Below are positions 55,576-64,000 of a DNA stretch of 64,000 nucleotides, in pieces. The stretch is from Truepera sp965215315 (lineage in GTDB: Bacteria; Deinococcota; Deinococci; Deinococcales; Trueperaceae): NCBI GenBank assembly GCA_965215315.1, contig CBDCDB010000008.1, positions 2,108,001 through 2,172,000 of the forward strand. Reading direction: 5' to 3'. Below the pieces are notes generated by a model. That model had not been told where the DNA came from and made no database searches. It saw only the letters and a list, made by a program, of their open reading frames with translations. Made by a program: the position numbers and the translations under genes. How positions within the stretch are numbered: position 1 is the first letter of the stretch; each line of letters starts with the position of its first letter.

Positions 55576-56554
55576 GCATTTGCAAAATAGGTTACGACAC
55601 ACGATAGTAAGGAATGCGAGCGTACTCGGAAGACTTAAGAACGAGAATCGTAATAGCAGTTGAGGAAGAAGGGCTTGCTAAGGTAGAAGTAGCAAGACGT
55701 TTCAAAATAGACCGAGCGACGGTTTATCGTTACCTAGCACGCGCTGGGCAAGGCGAACTCAAAGCAAGAACCTCACCAGGCCGCACCCGCAAGCTAACCC
55801 CGGAACAGGTGCAGGCGTTTAAGCGGCAGCTCGAGGCGCATAGCGATGAGACGCTGATAGAACATGCTGAACGGTTTGCCGAGGAACAGAGCGTCAACCT
55901 CGCCTTTTCGACGGTGAACTTGTATTGCAAACGACTGGGTATCACGCGTAAAAAAAGCGTCTCTACGCCAAAGAACGGGACGAAGCTGCTCGCGAACAGT
56001 GGTTAGCCGAAGTCACCCGGCTCGAGGCCGAAGACTTTGTGTTTCTAGATGAAAGCGGGGCGTGGTTGGGACTGACCCGCACCTACGCCCGCTCAGCTAA
56101 AGGAACCCGTGCAGTCGATGACGCCCCCAGACGCAGAGAAGGCAAGCTCAGCTTAATCGCTGCAATTACCCCACAAGGACTCGACCCTGAACGTTGCCTG
56201 ATTCATCCCGGTGCTGTAGATACTACGGCGTTTCTCACCTACTTGCGTGAGGTACTCGTCCCCACGCTAAACCCTGGACAAGTGGTGTTTATGGATAACT
56301 TCACCATTCACCACAACAAAAACGTCAGGCGACTCGTTGAAGGTGCAGGCTGCTACCTTGGCTACCTCCCAACCTACTCACCCGACTTTAATCCCATCGA
56401 ACTCGTCTTCTCTAAAGTCAAAGCCTTTCTTAGAAAAGCCCGCGCAACTCTTGTCGCCGACCTCATCAACGCTATTGCTAAAGCTATTGCTACCGTCTCA
56501 CCGCAAGAGGTTCAGAACTGCTTTAATCACTGTGGCTATGATTGATGCAAATGC
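55576..56554 (+). mobile_element. IS630-family element B, copy 2
   Basis: A 979-bp element flanked by TA on both sides (55574-55575, 56555-56556). It lies between an IS630-A end fragment and a full IS630-A. Confidence 0.87.
55614..56545 (+). CDS. IS630-family transposase B, copy 2 (two frames, -1 shift)
   Basis: The same split coding as the copy at 31744: helix-turn-helix frame 55614-56006, then the DDE frame to 56545 in the -1 register at an A7 run near 55948. Catalytic blocks FLDESGAW, FMDNFTIHH and PDFNPIEL are intact, so this copy could be functional if frameshifting occurs. Confidence 0.85.
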
Positions 56555-56555
56555 T

Positions 56556-57477
56556 ACATCTAACGGTTTAGAGGCTACAAAAAGCGTCATTTACCTTGTC
56601 ATGGAAAGCACGGTCTAGGTCAGGATGATGTTTAATAAGGGCTTTAATCTGGTTCCATAGCGGCTCGATGAGGTTGAGGTCAGGAGAATAAGGCGGTAGG
56701 GCGAGTAGACGGCAACCGAGCGGCTCGAGTAACTTTTGCAGGGTTGCTTGACGGTGAAATGAGGCGTTATCAAGAATAACGACCTGCCCAGCTTTTAACG
56801 TAGGGATGAGCACCTGCTCAAACCAGGTCTCGACTACCGTGCCGTCGCAGTAACCGGTGAAGGTCATCGGTGCCAAGACCTTACCCTGACACCAGGCGGC
56901 AATCATCGAGACGCGCTGGGTAAAATGTCCCAGCTTCTCAGCACTGCAGCGTGTACTGAGGCTCCAGCCGTAGCTATAGTCGAGCGTGTTCTCAACGCCA
57001 GCTTCATCGATATACACGCACTTCTCCGGGTCTAGTGTGCTTAGCTCCTGCTCGAAGGCTTGCCGTGCTGCTGGTGAGCGCTCCCGGTAGAGATAGCTCT
57101 TCTTTTACGCGTATAGCCAAGTCGCTTAAGTGCTCTAGAAAACGCCATCGTACTCAGCCTTGCGCCTTGCTCTTGTTGCCACGCTGCCGCCATCTCTGTA
57201 AGTGCGCGGTGCTGCTGCGCTGCGGTAAAAGCCCGCACCTCTGCGGTGTTGCCTAGTACCGCAGGACGCCCGCGATAGTAGTCTGTGTTTGCCGTTACCT
57301 TGCCTGTTTCTGCTCGCAGTTTAAGCCAATCGTCTACCGTGCTCCGGCTGATCTTGAACTGCCGATGTACCTCCGTCTTGCTCAGCCCTTCATCCAAAGC
57401 CGCTAACACGCCTAAGCGTAAGTCTCTACTGTAAGGCGCTCCCATGCCTTCATTGTAGCTTCTTGGCTGTTAGATGC
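56556..57477 (-). mobile_element. IS630-family element A, copy 2
   Basis: Matches copy 1 (10545-11466) over its length in inverse orientation, with TA at 57478-57479. At the other end the terminal G is replaced by the A of the TA next to IS630-B, so one base of the end is lost or overwritten. Confidence 0.83.
56568..57445 (-). CDS. IS630-family transposase A, copy 2 (two frames)
   Basis: Same two frames as copy 1, with the products identical where I compared them: the DNA-binding frame 57445-57041 and the catalytic frame 57017-56568 (YIDEAG, ILDNASFH, NLIEPLWN). The damaged terminal base beside IS630-B may prevent this copy from moving even if the protein is made. Confidence 0.78.
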
Positions 57478-58286
57478 TATATCACAGCGTTTTCTACACC
57501 TTTTGCATCTATGGGAAAGTTGAATAGCGTATTCTGACCACATTTGAGCGTGGTTTGTTTGCCTGAAGTATCGATTTGAACGCCGTTATAAAATGCCACT
57601 ATCCCGACTTTAAGAGCTTTTGTCGCTTCAATGAGCTGGAACATGGCATTTACGGCAAGCTGAGTTTTGACCCCTTGTGTTTGTACATCAAAGCTGTAGG
57701 TAATAGATGATACTTCGCTGTTAGAACAAGGTAAATCCGTCGCGCCCTGAGACGTTGCGGTAGCTAGAGCTGCATACTACACTGTCAGCGAGGTACTGAC
57801 ACCTTCACCTCTGTATAGGCACGTTTGAAGGTGTGTCTAGCCGCTTCTTTGGAGAATTGCCAGTTGAGCTTAACTTGGGCTTGATTGCGCTCTGTTTGCC
57901 AAGCGTTAAGTTCAGTTTCAAGGCGGTCACGTTGAGCAATGCGCCGGTCTAGGCACTGTTTGCTTAAAGCGGAGAATTCAAGTTCAGCCATGTTAAGCCA
58001 AGAAGCGTGCTTAGGGGTATGAATCATCTCAAACTGCTGGGCAAGTTCGAAGGCAGCTTGCGGTGCTAGAGCAGCATAAAACGAGCCTGGGTTATGGGTG
58101 TTGAGATTATCCTGCACCAGCCTGATTTTCTGCGCTTGAGGGAACTGTTGCGTTAAGTACTGCATAAAGTCGGTGTATTCCTGCCGTCGGCGGTGGTCAT
58201 AGAGCCTAGTCCAACGCCTGCCGGTAAGCGGCTCGACCGCTAAGAGCACTGAACAACTTGCCGTGACTTTACAGCGCTTTGCGTAA

Positions 58287-59212
58287 TCACTGATAGCGTA
58301 GGTTATAGCCGGAATGACCGAACCAGCCAAGGATGTCTTGCAAGGAGATGGTTTTCAGGGCAGCGGCAATGGCTTGATCGAGGGCGTCTCGAGCTCGTGC
58401 CTGGCTCGCTTTGACGAAGGTCTTGATTTTAGAAAGCGCTTCTTCGATGGGGTTCAGGTCCGGTGAGTAAGGTGGCAGGAAAAGCAGCGAGCAGCCTTTG
58501 GAAGCCAGCAATTCGGCGACCCTATCGCCTTTATAGATACGGTGGTTGTCCAGCACGACGATCTGACCTGGGGTAAGGGTAGGTACAAGCATCTGCTCGA
58601 CATAGGTCTCGAACGCAAGGCCGTCAACGCTGCCCTGAAGTGTCATAGGAGCTTGCAGTCCGTTAAGGGAAAGGGCGGCGATGAGGCTGGTATTCTCACC
58701 CCGGTTACGGGGCACTTGGTTGTAAGCGCGTTCCCCCTTCGGAGCACGGGCGTAGAGAGGTGTCATAGCAAAGTTAAAGCCGCTCTCATCGACAAAGACG
58801 ACTTTGCCTGGGTCAACACAGAACACTTTAGCCAGCCAGCGCAAGCGTTGCCCTTCGTCACGTTCACTCGCTCCCAACGTCTTTTTTTCTCGATAGATCA
58901 GCACGCTGCATCGTGCGGCACATGGCTACGATGCTGACCTTGACGCCCTGCTGTTCTTCCCAGAGTTCGCAGTGTCTGGCCAGGGTGACCTGGTTATGCT
59001 GTCTGACTTGTTCGCTCAGCAGCTCATACGCTTCGGCTGGAATTAACGCGCTGCGGCCCGGTGGTGCCTTGGCTGCCAGCTCCCCGTGAGCGGCTGAGGT
59101 AACGCCGCACCGTCGCCACGCCTACCTTGAAGCGCGCTGCAACGTCCTGATGCTTCTGCCCTTCCGCTACCGCTTCGACAATTCGTTCGCGTAAGTCGAG
59201 TGAGTATGCCAT
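58287..59212 (-). pseudogene. IS630-family transposase D, N-terminal frameshift
   Basis: The start MAYSLDLRERIVEAV and helix-turn-helix are in one frame (59212 to about 59120). A one-base change then shifts the reading (AHGELAAKAPPGRSALIPAEAYELLSEQV...), and a second, A7-type -1 step near 58890 leads to the DDE part: VVFVDESGFNFA, IVVLDNHRIYKG and PPYSPDLNPIEEALSK. The second step is normal for the family; the first is likely a disabling mutation. The final codons run past the element's end (58296) and use a stop in the surrounding IS630-E sequence. Confidence 0.75.
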
Positions 59213-59227
59213 GCTCCACTATGACGC
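58296..59227 (-). mobile_element. IS630-family element D, nested inside E
   Basis: A 932-bp element flanked by TA (58294-58295, 59228-59229), with ends that share only GCGT and a few further bases. It sits in the catalytic region of the IS630-E transposase gene. Confidence 0.82.
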
Positions 59228-60011
59228 TATATCAAAGCTAGCGCAAATCGCTGTATAATGGTAGTCCTCGCGTTTGACCTGGCCTGCTTTCATCGCTACA
59301 GGTTGTAAGGTCTGTTCAATCAGATAACAAGGTCGTTCATCAAAACAAAGTACCGGATAGTCGGGGTCATAAGGCTGAGCGTAAGTATCAAGCACCCGCT
59401 CCATTTGCCAAATGAACGCAGAGGTGAGCTTGCCCAAACACCAACACCGCTTTAGGTGGGGTTTGAGCTCGTTTTTTTCAGTATCTCGCTGACCCCCTCA
59501 TGCGAAACAGTCTCAACCAAGCCCAGCTCGACAGCTTTATCCGCTAACAGTCTCAGTGTCCATCTGCTTCTGCCTTCAGGAGCCTCACTACATGCTAAAG
59601 CGGTAATCTTCGCTCGCTGTTCACCACTAAAGCGACTTGGGCGTCCTGGTTTGGGCTTGTCCGCTACTACCTCTTGGACGTTACTCTGGCTTTCGCAAAA
59701 ACGTTTGCGGATCCTCTTGAGCGTTGCCAAACTGATATCTGCTTGCTTGAGAATCTCGGCGTCACTTACCCCGGCATCCGCCAGTAACAGTGCCCTAGCC
59801 CGTTTGTACACCCTCACCCGGCACGCTCCCGCTTTTGTTAGCCGTTCGAGCTCTTGCCTTTGTATTTTACTCAGCTTGATTCCATAGCGCTTTTTCATTC
59901 GCTTACTTTAGACACTGTGTTGCTATGGGTCAACTCTTCGCTGACAATGTAATACATTAATACTAAAGTTACTATGAGCCATTTGATAAGGAAACGTGCG
60001 CCTACGTCAGA

Positions 60012-60043
60012 AAGTAAATCAGATTGCCTCTTAAGGCAATCTG
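60012..60043 (-). terminator. Hairpin after the remnant gene
   Basis: On the minus strand CAGATTGCC pairs with GGCAATCTG over a six-base loop and is followed by a short AT-rich stretch. It lies 18 bp after the stop of the remnant ending at 60062. Confidence 0.6.
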
Positions 60044-60061
60044 ATCTGGAAAATTTTATCA

Positions 60062-60327
60062 TTACCAACTACTCGTTTTAATAATCCCGGCACTTGTGCT
60101 TGTTTGTTTGCCTTTGTGCCAACCCGTAGCACTTGCTTTTTGAAACACCTTCTGACAAACGGCATTATAGTTGAACGTTGCACTAACAGAGCTGATAGGG
60201 CCGGGTGATTTTGCGACGACAGGGCTACTACCCCGCGTAACTCCTGCAAGCACGAGCGTCGTTTTTGCAGCGATATTGAGGGGATCCCTAAACTTGGGCC
60301 ATTTCGGATGTGAGTCTAGGCGTCTTT
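60062..60327 (-). pseudogene. C-terminal remnant of an unknown, probably exported protein
   Basis: An open frame of about 88 codons runs from the IS3 end (RRLDSHPKWPKFRDPLN) through TTLVLAGVTRGSSPVVAKS and SATFNYNAVCQKVFQ to TGWHKGKQTSTSAGI and stops at 60062, just before a hairpin. No start codon with a ribosome site fits, and the left part is cut by the IS3 element, so I read it as the 3' end of a disrupted gene. The TGWHK string also occurs in the broken secreted-protein gene at 54.1-57.8 kb, so the two may be related. No known family recognised. Confidence 0.45.
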
Positions 60328-60374
60328 TGACCCGCTGCCAGAATTTGGTCCAGGTGAAGGAGGAGAAAACGACC

Positions 60375-61183
60375 TTACGAATAGCCTACGGCTTGCTGAG
60401 CGAACTGTCCAGGTGGGATGTTTCCGAGTCCCGAGTGCGGCCTGAAATGGTTGTACTCGACCCTCCAGTTTTCGATCTTCTCCCGAGCATCTTCGAGTGA
60501 TAAAAACCAGTGGATGTTCAGACACTCGTCTCTGAGTGAACCATTGAACGATTCGATAAAGGGGTTATCGGTAGGGCGACCAGGACGAGAGAAGTCCATC
60601 GTGATTTGGTTTTCGTAAGCCCACTTGTCCAGAGCTTTGCTGACGAATTCACTACCGTTGTCGGTCTGCAGTCGCCTGGGGATGCCACGAGTGGCAGCGA
60701 GCTGGCTCATCAAGACGGCGACCTGATCGCCTTTGATGTTTTGGTCGGTATGAATAGCTAAGCACTCTCGGGTGTACTGGTCCATGACGGTCAACGCTCG
60801 AAAGCGTTTGCCGTTAAAGAGGGCGTCGGAGACAAAATCCATGGTCCAGCAGTCATTGGCTTTTGTCACGTCAGGACGAGAGATGCGGTGACTTGCCATA
60901 CGTCTTCTTTTGGGTCGTTTGCTTCTAAGGTTGAGCCCAGCCAGACAGTAAATACGGGGTACACACGCTTAGAGTTGACCCGCCAGCCTTCACGCTGTAG
61001 GAGGATATGGATACGCCGGTAGCCGTAACGAATCCTTACAGCAGCGATCTCCTCCATGCGCTTGCGGATAGGCGCGTCGAGCAGGGGACGTTTGGGTTGG
61101 TAGCGAATAGCCGAACGATGTGCTCCAATCACCCTGGCCGCTCGACGTTCGCTCACCCTCCAGGCGTCTTGCAACTTCAGCAC
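60375..61183 (-). pseudogene. IS3-family transposase OrfB, frameshifted
   Basis: The N-terminal part (61183 down to about 60955) has the HTH_21 pattern RRAARVIGAHRSAIRYQPKRP and IRYGYRRIHILLQREGW. A one-base change near a CCCC run at about 60955 breaks it. The rve integrase part then reads in another frame to 60375 with WTMDFVSD, LQTDNGSEF and HWFLSLEDAREKIENWRVEYN, which holds the DDE residues. The step is inside the integrase gene, not at the orfA-orfB junction, so it is a true lesion. Confidence 0.8.
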
Positions 61184-61206
61184 GAGTTCCCGCTTCGCTG
61201 CTGACT

Positions 61207-61473
61207 TTAAAGCTTTTTTCCCAGCACGTCCTGCAACATCGCCTTATCGAGACTCAAGTCGGCTACGAGTTGCTTGAGCTTGCGGTTCTCCTCTTCGAGC
61301 TGCCTGAGCCGACGCAATTCGGACACGCCGAGCCCCGAGAACTTCTTCTTCCAGTTGTAGAAGGTGTTCTCTGACACGCCCATCTTCCGGCACACCTCAG
61401 CGACTGTTACCCCTGACTCTGCCTGCTTGAGGGCAAAGGCGATCTGCTCTTCGGTAAACTTCGACCTTTTCAT
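61207..61473 (-). CDS. IS3-family transposase OrfA
   Basis: An 88-residue helix-turn-helix protein (KRSKFTEEQIAFALKQAESG, VAEVCRKMGVSENTFYNWKKKF) followed by a leucine-zipper segment (LRRLRQLEEENRKLKQLVADLSLDKAMLQDVL). In intact IS3 elements it is fused by frameshifting to OrfB; here OrfB is broken, so only this regulator-like part could be made. An AGGAGG site precedes the ATG. Confidence 0.88.
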   Translation of the reverse strand: MKRSKFTEEQIAFALKQAESGVTVAEVCRKMGVSENTFYNWKKKFSGLGVSELRRLRQLEEENRKLKQLVADLSLDKAMLQDVLGKKL

Positions 61474-61663
61474 ACGAGCCTCCTTAAAGCTCTAGATTAG
61501 GTCGTTTTCTCCACTTTAGCCTGGACTCGTTTTCTGGAAGCAGGTCAACTCTCAGCCTGACTCACATTCCACTTGGCTTAGGTTTCTGGGGTCACGTCAA
61601 TATAATACGAAGCGGGTGTTGAGGTTGTTGATGAAACAGAGCGGATTCGGTACGAGCCATTGC

Positions 61664-62263
61664 CTATATTGCAGTCAAGAACGAATGCGTCGTCCGTTCA
61701 GTAATGCTGTAGGCTTGAGTACGTAATTCTGTACTGTGAGATGAATCCAAACGAAAAACATCGGAAAGCTTTGCTTCGCCTATTTTTGCAGCTACATCGT
61801 ACACGTTGTCTCTAAATGCTTGCGAGGTGATGTTTCCATTCGGTTTTAAGTTCCAAAGTTGCTTTACATCCTTAAGCGAAACACCAGTTTTAGTCAAAGC
61901 GCTTTCGAGTTCCTTAGGTGACGCCTCGAGAAAGAAATCTCTGGTGGTGGCGGGTAAAGCGTCAAGTGCCTCATCACTCAGTTTCAGATAATTGAGTGTT
62001 CTACCGTAACCGAGGTTATGCGAGTTCTCGAGCTGTAATGGCAACAGTTTACCGCCCACCATGACAGCACCGTTGTCAGTAAGCGTTACCTCACCCAGTT
62101 CAGAGAGATCGAGAACGTTGTTAAGGTCTGCCTGTGTCCAAGAAGCCGATGCCTGGTTGTGCTGAGGCACATTGGCAGTGCTTGTTGTCCCACACGAAGT
62201 CAAAAGAGCACCAAAGCTGAGGAGGAAGACAGAAGCCACTGCTTTCCCAGTAAACTTTCTCAC
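61664..62263 (-). CDS. Hypothetical lipoprotein, 199 residues
   Basis: The protein has a clear lipoprotein signal: MRKFTGKAVASVFLLSFGA, then LLTSC with Cys24, followed by a Thr/Ser-rich linker. The rest is soluble, with a helical half (SDEALDALPATTRDFFLEA, PKELESALTKTGVSLKDVKQLW). An AAAAGAGG-type ribosome site lies upstream. It sits between IS3 and an ISL2-like element, the only apparently whole native gene in the 8-kb IS cluster. I recognise no family; the flanking remnants also look exported, so this may be what is left of a cluster of surface proteins. Confidence 0.65.
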   Translation of the reverse strand: MRKFTGKAVASVFLLSFGALLTSCGTTSTANVPQHNQASASWTQADLNNVLDLSELGEVTLTDNGAVMVGGKLLPLQLENSHNLGYGRTLNYLKLSDEALDALPATTRDFFLEASPKELESALTKTGVSLKDVKQLWNLKPNGNITSQAFRDNVYDVAAKIGEAKLSDVFRLDSSHSTELRTQAYSITERTTHSFLTAI

Positions 62264-62287
62264 GCTGTACCTCTTTTCTTTTTATTA

Positions 62288-63172
62288 GACCTATTGCGAA
62301 AGTCTTGAGTTGAGACCAAGCTCAAAGTTGTAGATACCTGCGATGAGATTAAAGCGAAGACCGAAACGTCTACGCCGACAGCGGTAGCGCTCACTGAGGA
62401 TTCTAAAGACCTTAAGTTTGGCATTGACATGTTCAATGCTTAGCCGAAGCTTAGCCAGGGGACGGTTGTAACGTTTTTGGTTTGGCTCTAGCTCCCAGCC
62501 TCGGCGACGCTTACGGGGTAGCTCGGTGTTAGCGTGAAGTTTCTGCAACCCTTGATAGCCTGAGTCAGCTAGCCAGAATATGTGTTGTAGTAGGAACGTT
62601 TTACTATCTTTGAAAAGCTTGAGATCATGGGTTTTGCCTTTGCCATAGTAGGTACAAAGTATCTGTTTAGTCGTCCAATCCAAAACGACTTGAGCTTTTA
62701 GCGTATGGCACTTCTTCTTCCCACTGTAATAGGCCCGTTGCTTTTTTTCGGACGCTCGGTAGGCGTCTCGGTTACATCGACGATAACAAACGACAACTCC
62801 AAGTCACTCTCTTGAAGTTGCCGTTTACTCGGCAAGCTAAACGCCTTTTCTTTGCTCAGGATATTCTCAACATGACGGACGATCCGGTAAGCCGTCGAAG
62901 CGTTCACCCCATAAGCATGGCCAATATGGAAATACGTGCGGTTCTCTCTTAGGTACATTAAAGTCATGAGCAACTGGTCTTCTAGTTTGAGCTTGCTGGG
63001 TCTGCCTGGCTTGCGTTTTCTTGCAGTTGCTCCTCGCAACGCCTCAACCATCATTTTGAACGTCTCTGGTTTGACTCCCGACAGCCTTTTGAATGGCTCT
63101 GACGCTAAATCCTTAACCTGTTCAATGAACATACCCTACTTCAGCAAATTTGCCCTACTTTTGCAATAGGTC
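62288..63172 (-). mobile_element. IS5-family element, ISL2-like
   Basis: An 885-bp element with inverted ends GACCTATTGC(G/A)AAAGT and TA on both sides (62286-62287, 63173-63174). Single copy in this window. Confidence 0.83.
62291..63132 (-). CDS. ISL2-like transposase (two frames, -1 shift)
   Basis: The first frame (63132-62698) has the HTH_Tnp_4 domain (GRPSKLKLEDQLLMTLMYLRENRTYFHIGHAYGVNASTAYRIV) and the first catalytic Asp in VIVDVTETPTERP. The second (to 62291) carries the DDE_Tnp_4 half (HDLKLFKDS, WLADSGYQGL, RLSIEHVNAKLK). They join at an A7 run near 62750: slipping back one base gives QRAYYSGKKKCHTLKAQVVLDWTTKQ without a stop. The full-length product, about 280 residues, is normal for this group. 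Confidence 0.83.
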
Positions 63173-63256
63173 TATTGATCGTAACCGGTTACGCTTCTAC
63201 TTTATTTGATAGAAGGAAGCCACATAAGTCGCTTTTGGTACGTGCCAAACGTACCG

Positions 63257-63826
63257 TTACTTTGGTAACGCCCGCCTTGGAGGTTCCCAACCCTCAATTT
63301 CCAGCACATGCCAGAGACCGTAATAGTAGAGCGCTAACTGCACTCTGGAATCAAGCCCAAGCTTTTGATAGATAACACCTACCGTGTTTTTGACTCTGCC
63401 TTCGCTGATTTTTCGCACTCCAGCAATTCTCTTGGGTGTATAGCCTTTAGCGATGAGGTGCAATGTAAGCCGTTCGGTAGGTGTGAGAATAGAGATCAGC
63501 TTAGGGCCATGTTTGTCTTCCCGCCCAGACTCGAAGAGACTTTCGGCAATATCTGCCAGCGAAATGCCGCAGAGATGCGAATTAGGAAATCTCTCGAGTA
63601 GGGCAAGCCGGTACTCAAGGCAAGGGTTATCTGTGGCAATAAGTATGTAATTGGCGGCGTCTAAAAATTTGCAGCACGCTGGCGACAACCACCAGCCTCT
63701 AGGAATATCAACCAGTAAATGAGATTCCGCCTGTTCACGAACGTAAATCTCAAAGGACGCTAATCCTTCCTTAATCTCACGGTAAATATGAGTATTGCTA
63801 CAGTAAACAACTAGTTCACGCTTCAC
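63257..63826 (-). CDS. LuxR-type transcriptional regulator
   Basis: A 189-residue regulator. Residues about 112-168 form a LuxR/FixJ helix-turn-helix (LTPTERLTLHLIAKGYTPKRIAGVRKISEGRVKNTVGVIYQKLGLDSRVQLALY). The N-terminal 100 residues have the strand-helix alternation of a receiver domain (VYCSNTHIYREIKEGL, YILIATDN, FPNSHLCGISLADIAESLFE), but the phospho-acceptor Asp is not evident, so it may be an atypical receiver. The start is GTG at 63826. Neighbouring IS elements may have separated it from its former partner genes. Confidence 0.78.
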   Translation of the reverse strand: MKRELVVYCSNTHIYREIKEGLASFEIYVREQAESHLLVDIPRGWWLSPACCKFLDAANYILIATDNPCLEYRLALLERFPNSHLCGISLADIAESLFESGREDKHGPKLISILTPTERLTLHLIAKGYTPKRIAGVRKISEGRVKNTVGVIYQKLGLDSRVQLALYYYGLWHVLEIEGWEPPRRALPK

Positions 63827-63861
63827 GCTTCATTATAACAGTGTAACTAAGCGCTCACGAG

Positions 63862-64000
63862 TTAATCAACCTGTGCAATCGCCTCGATTTCAATCTTTAC
63901 GTCTCTGGGTAGCCGCGCCACCTCGACCGCACTCCGAGCAGGCGGGCTGTCACTAAAAAACGTCCCGTAAACTTCGTTCATCGCCGTAAAATCGTTCATG
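63862..64000 (-). CDS. RidA/YjgF-family protein, C-terminal part (partial)
   Basis: The last 45 codons of a RidA-family gene that continues past the window edge. The peptide has the family ending: FTAMNEVYGTFFSD, the PPARSAVEVARLPRD motif with the substrate-binding Arg, and IEIEAIA. RidA proteins hydrolyse reactive enamine/imine intermediates released by PLP enzymes. Confidence 0.88.
   Translation of the reverse strand, partial: MNDFTAMNEVYGTFFSDSPPARSAVEVARLPRDVKIEIEAIAQVD

Larger units (their letters stand above)
54103..57779 (-). pseudogene. Gene for a probable secreted protein, broken by several insertions
   Basis: Three pieces on the minus strand look like one gene. The first (57777-57480) reads ALATATSQGATDLPCSNSEV... 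to IDAKGVENAVI, like the region after a signal peptide. The second (55491-55288) reads HVFPRWLPMIPDKV... to VLNHIQT. The third (54457-54103) reads NHLFVRSKDRPTYIK... to LFLYVP and stops. Removing the IS5 element and one TA joins pieces two and three exactly in frame. Pieces one and two do not rejoin in frame across the IS630 cluster. The true N-terminus is cut off by IS630-E. I recognise no family; about 280 residues are recoverable. Confidence 0.6.
57785..59898 (-). pseudogene. IS630-family transposase E, interrupted by element D
   Basis: The N-terminal frame (59898-59452) is a helix-turn-helix domain with KKRYGIKLSKIQRQELERL and GRPSRFSGEQRAKI. After a -1 step at an A7 run it continues as NELKPHLKRCWCLGKLTSAFIWQMERVL and the first catalytic block VLCFDERPCYLIEQ. 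IS630-D then breaks it within ICASFD. Deleting D and one TA restores ISDYAKRCKVTASCSVLL in frame, on through RLVQDNLNTHN and HTPKHASWLNMAELEFS, the last catalytic block, to 57785. So before the D insertion the element was probably competent. Confidence 0.85.
57780..59949 (-). mobile_element. IS630-family element E, host of nested element D
   Basis: Ends are inverted repeats beginning CACTGTCAGCGAGG and CATTGTCAGCGAAG, flanked by TA (57778-57779, 59950-59951). Without the nested 932-bp element and its TA duplication it would be 1236 bp. Confidence 0.85.
60328..61547 (-). mobile_element. IS3-family element (IS407-like)
   Basis: A 1220-bp element with matching inverted ends (TGACC...CCAGAA...GTCCAGG...GGAGAAAACGACCT on both sides) and TG...CA termini. 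No 3- or 4-bp target duplication is visible, which suggests one flank was replaced after insertion. Confidence 0.82.

Noticed and set aside
54000..63200. CRISPR array or defence island in the repeat-rich region
   Set aside because: All repeats resolve into IS ends and TA duplications; there are no regularly spaced short repeats and no cas, nuclease or toxin-antitoxin genes.

Overview
The window looks like a chromosomal segment of a Deinococcota bacterium, most plausibly a Trueperaceae relative. Four things point there: a 16S rRNA gene that stands alone with its own terminator instead of leading a 16S-23S-5S operon, a bacillithiol gene (bshB1), moderately GC-rich DNA, and the palindrome CTCGAG scattered through nearly every native gene. 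The lineage is inferred from these features, not from a database match.

Layout. 1-6 kb: the tail of a LacI-type regulator, then a sugar ABC importer (binding protein, two permeases) and a glycogen-debranching-type glucosidase, together an oligosaccharide uptake and breakdown operon. 6-17.6 kb: terC and an MTA/SAH nucleosidase set among insertion sequences (IS1595, IS5, IS630, IS4), with a shattered TnpB relic and a lipoprotein-type sulfatase. 17.6-25.3 kb: housekeeping genes (gpsA, an FmdB-like protein, an S9 peptidase, glutamine cyclotransferase, tmk, a Nif3-like protein) and the solitary 16S gene, with two tandem promoters and a duplicated processing leader. 25.3-40.5 kb: DUF2785, DUF4174 and DUF2071 proteins, a voltage-gated K+ channel, a GGDEF-EAL signalling protein followed by a decayed membrane gene, a hemolysin III family protein, an NMT1-type importer whose ATPase and permease are fused, a rhomboid protease, plsY-bshB1 and folE. 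40.4-50.5 kb: a GNAT pseudogene split by an IS, Dps with small unknown neighbours, a HAD phosphatase, an M16 peptidase pair, an ABC exporter and a TauE/SafE permease. 50.6-54 kb: the sdhCDAB operon for succinate dehydrogenase.

54-63.2 kb is an IS graveyard. IS5, IS630 (four types), IS3 and ISL2-like elements sit beside and inside one another and have broken at least one gene for a probable secreted protein. A lipoprotein gene survives among them. The window closes with a LuxR-type regulator and the 3' end of a RidA-family gene.

Most IS transposases here are split over two frames at runs of six or seven adenines, as expected for -1 programmed frameshifting. Others carry real lesions (nonsense codons, extra frameshifts, nested insertions). 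Reconstructing the insertion sites at their TA duplications rejoins three broken frames exactly: the tnpB relic, one IS630 transposase and the 3' part of the secreted-protein gene. Elements present in two near-identical copies (IS5, IS630-A, IS630-B) point to recent transposition.
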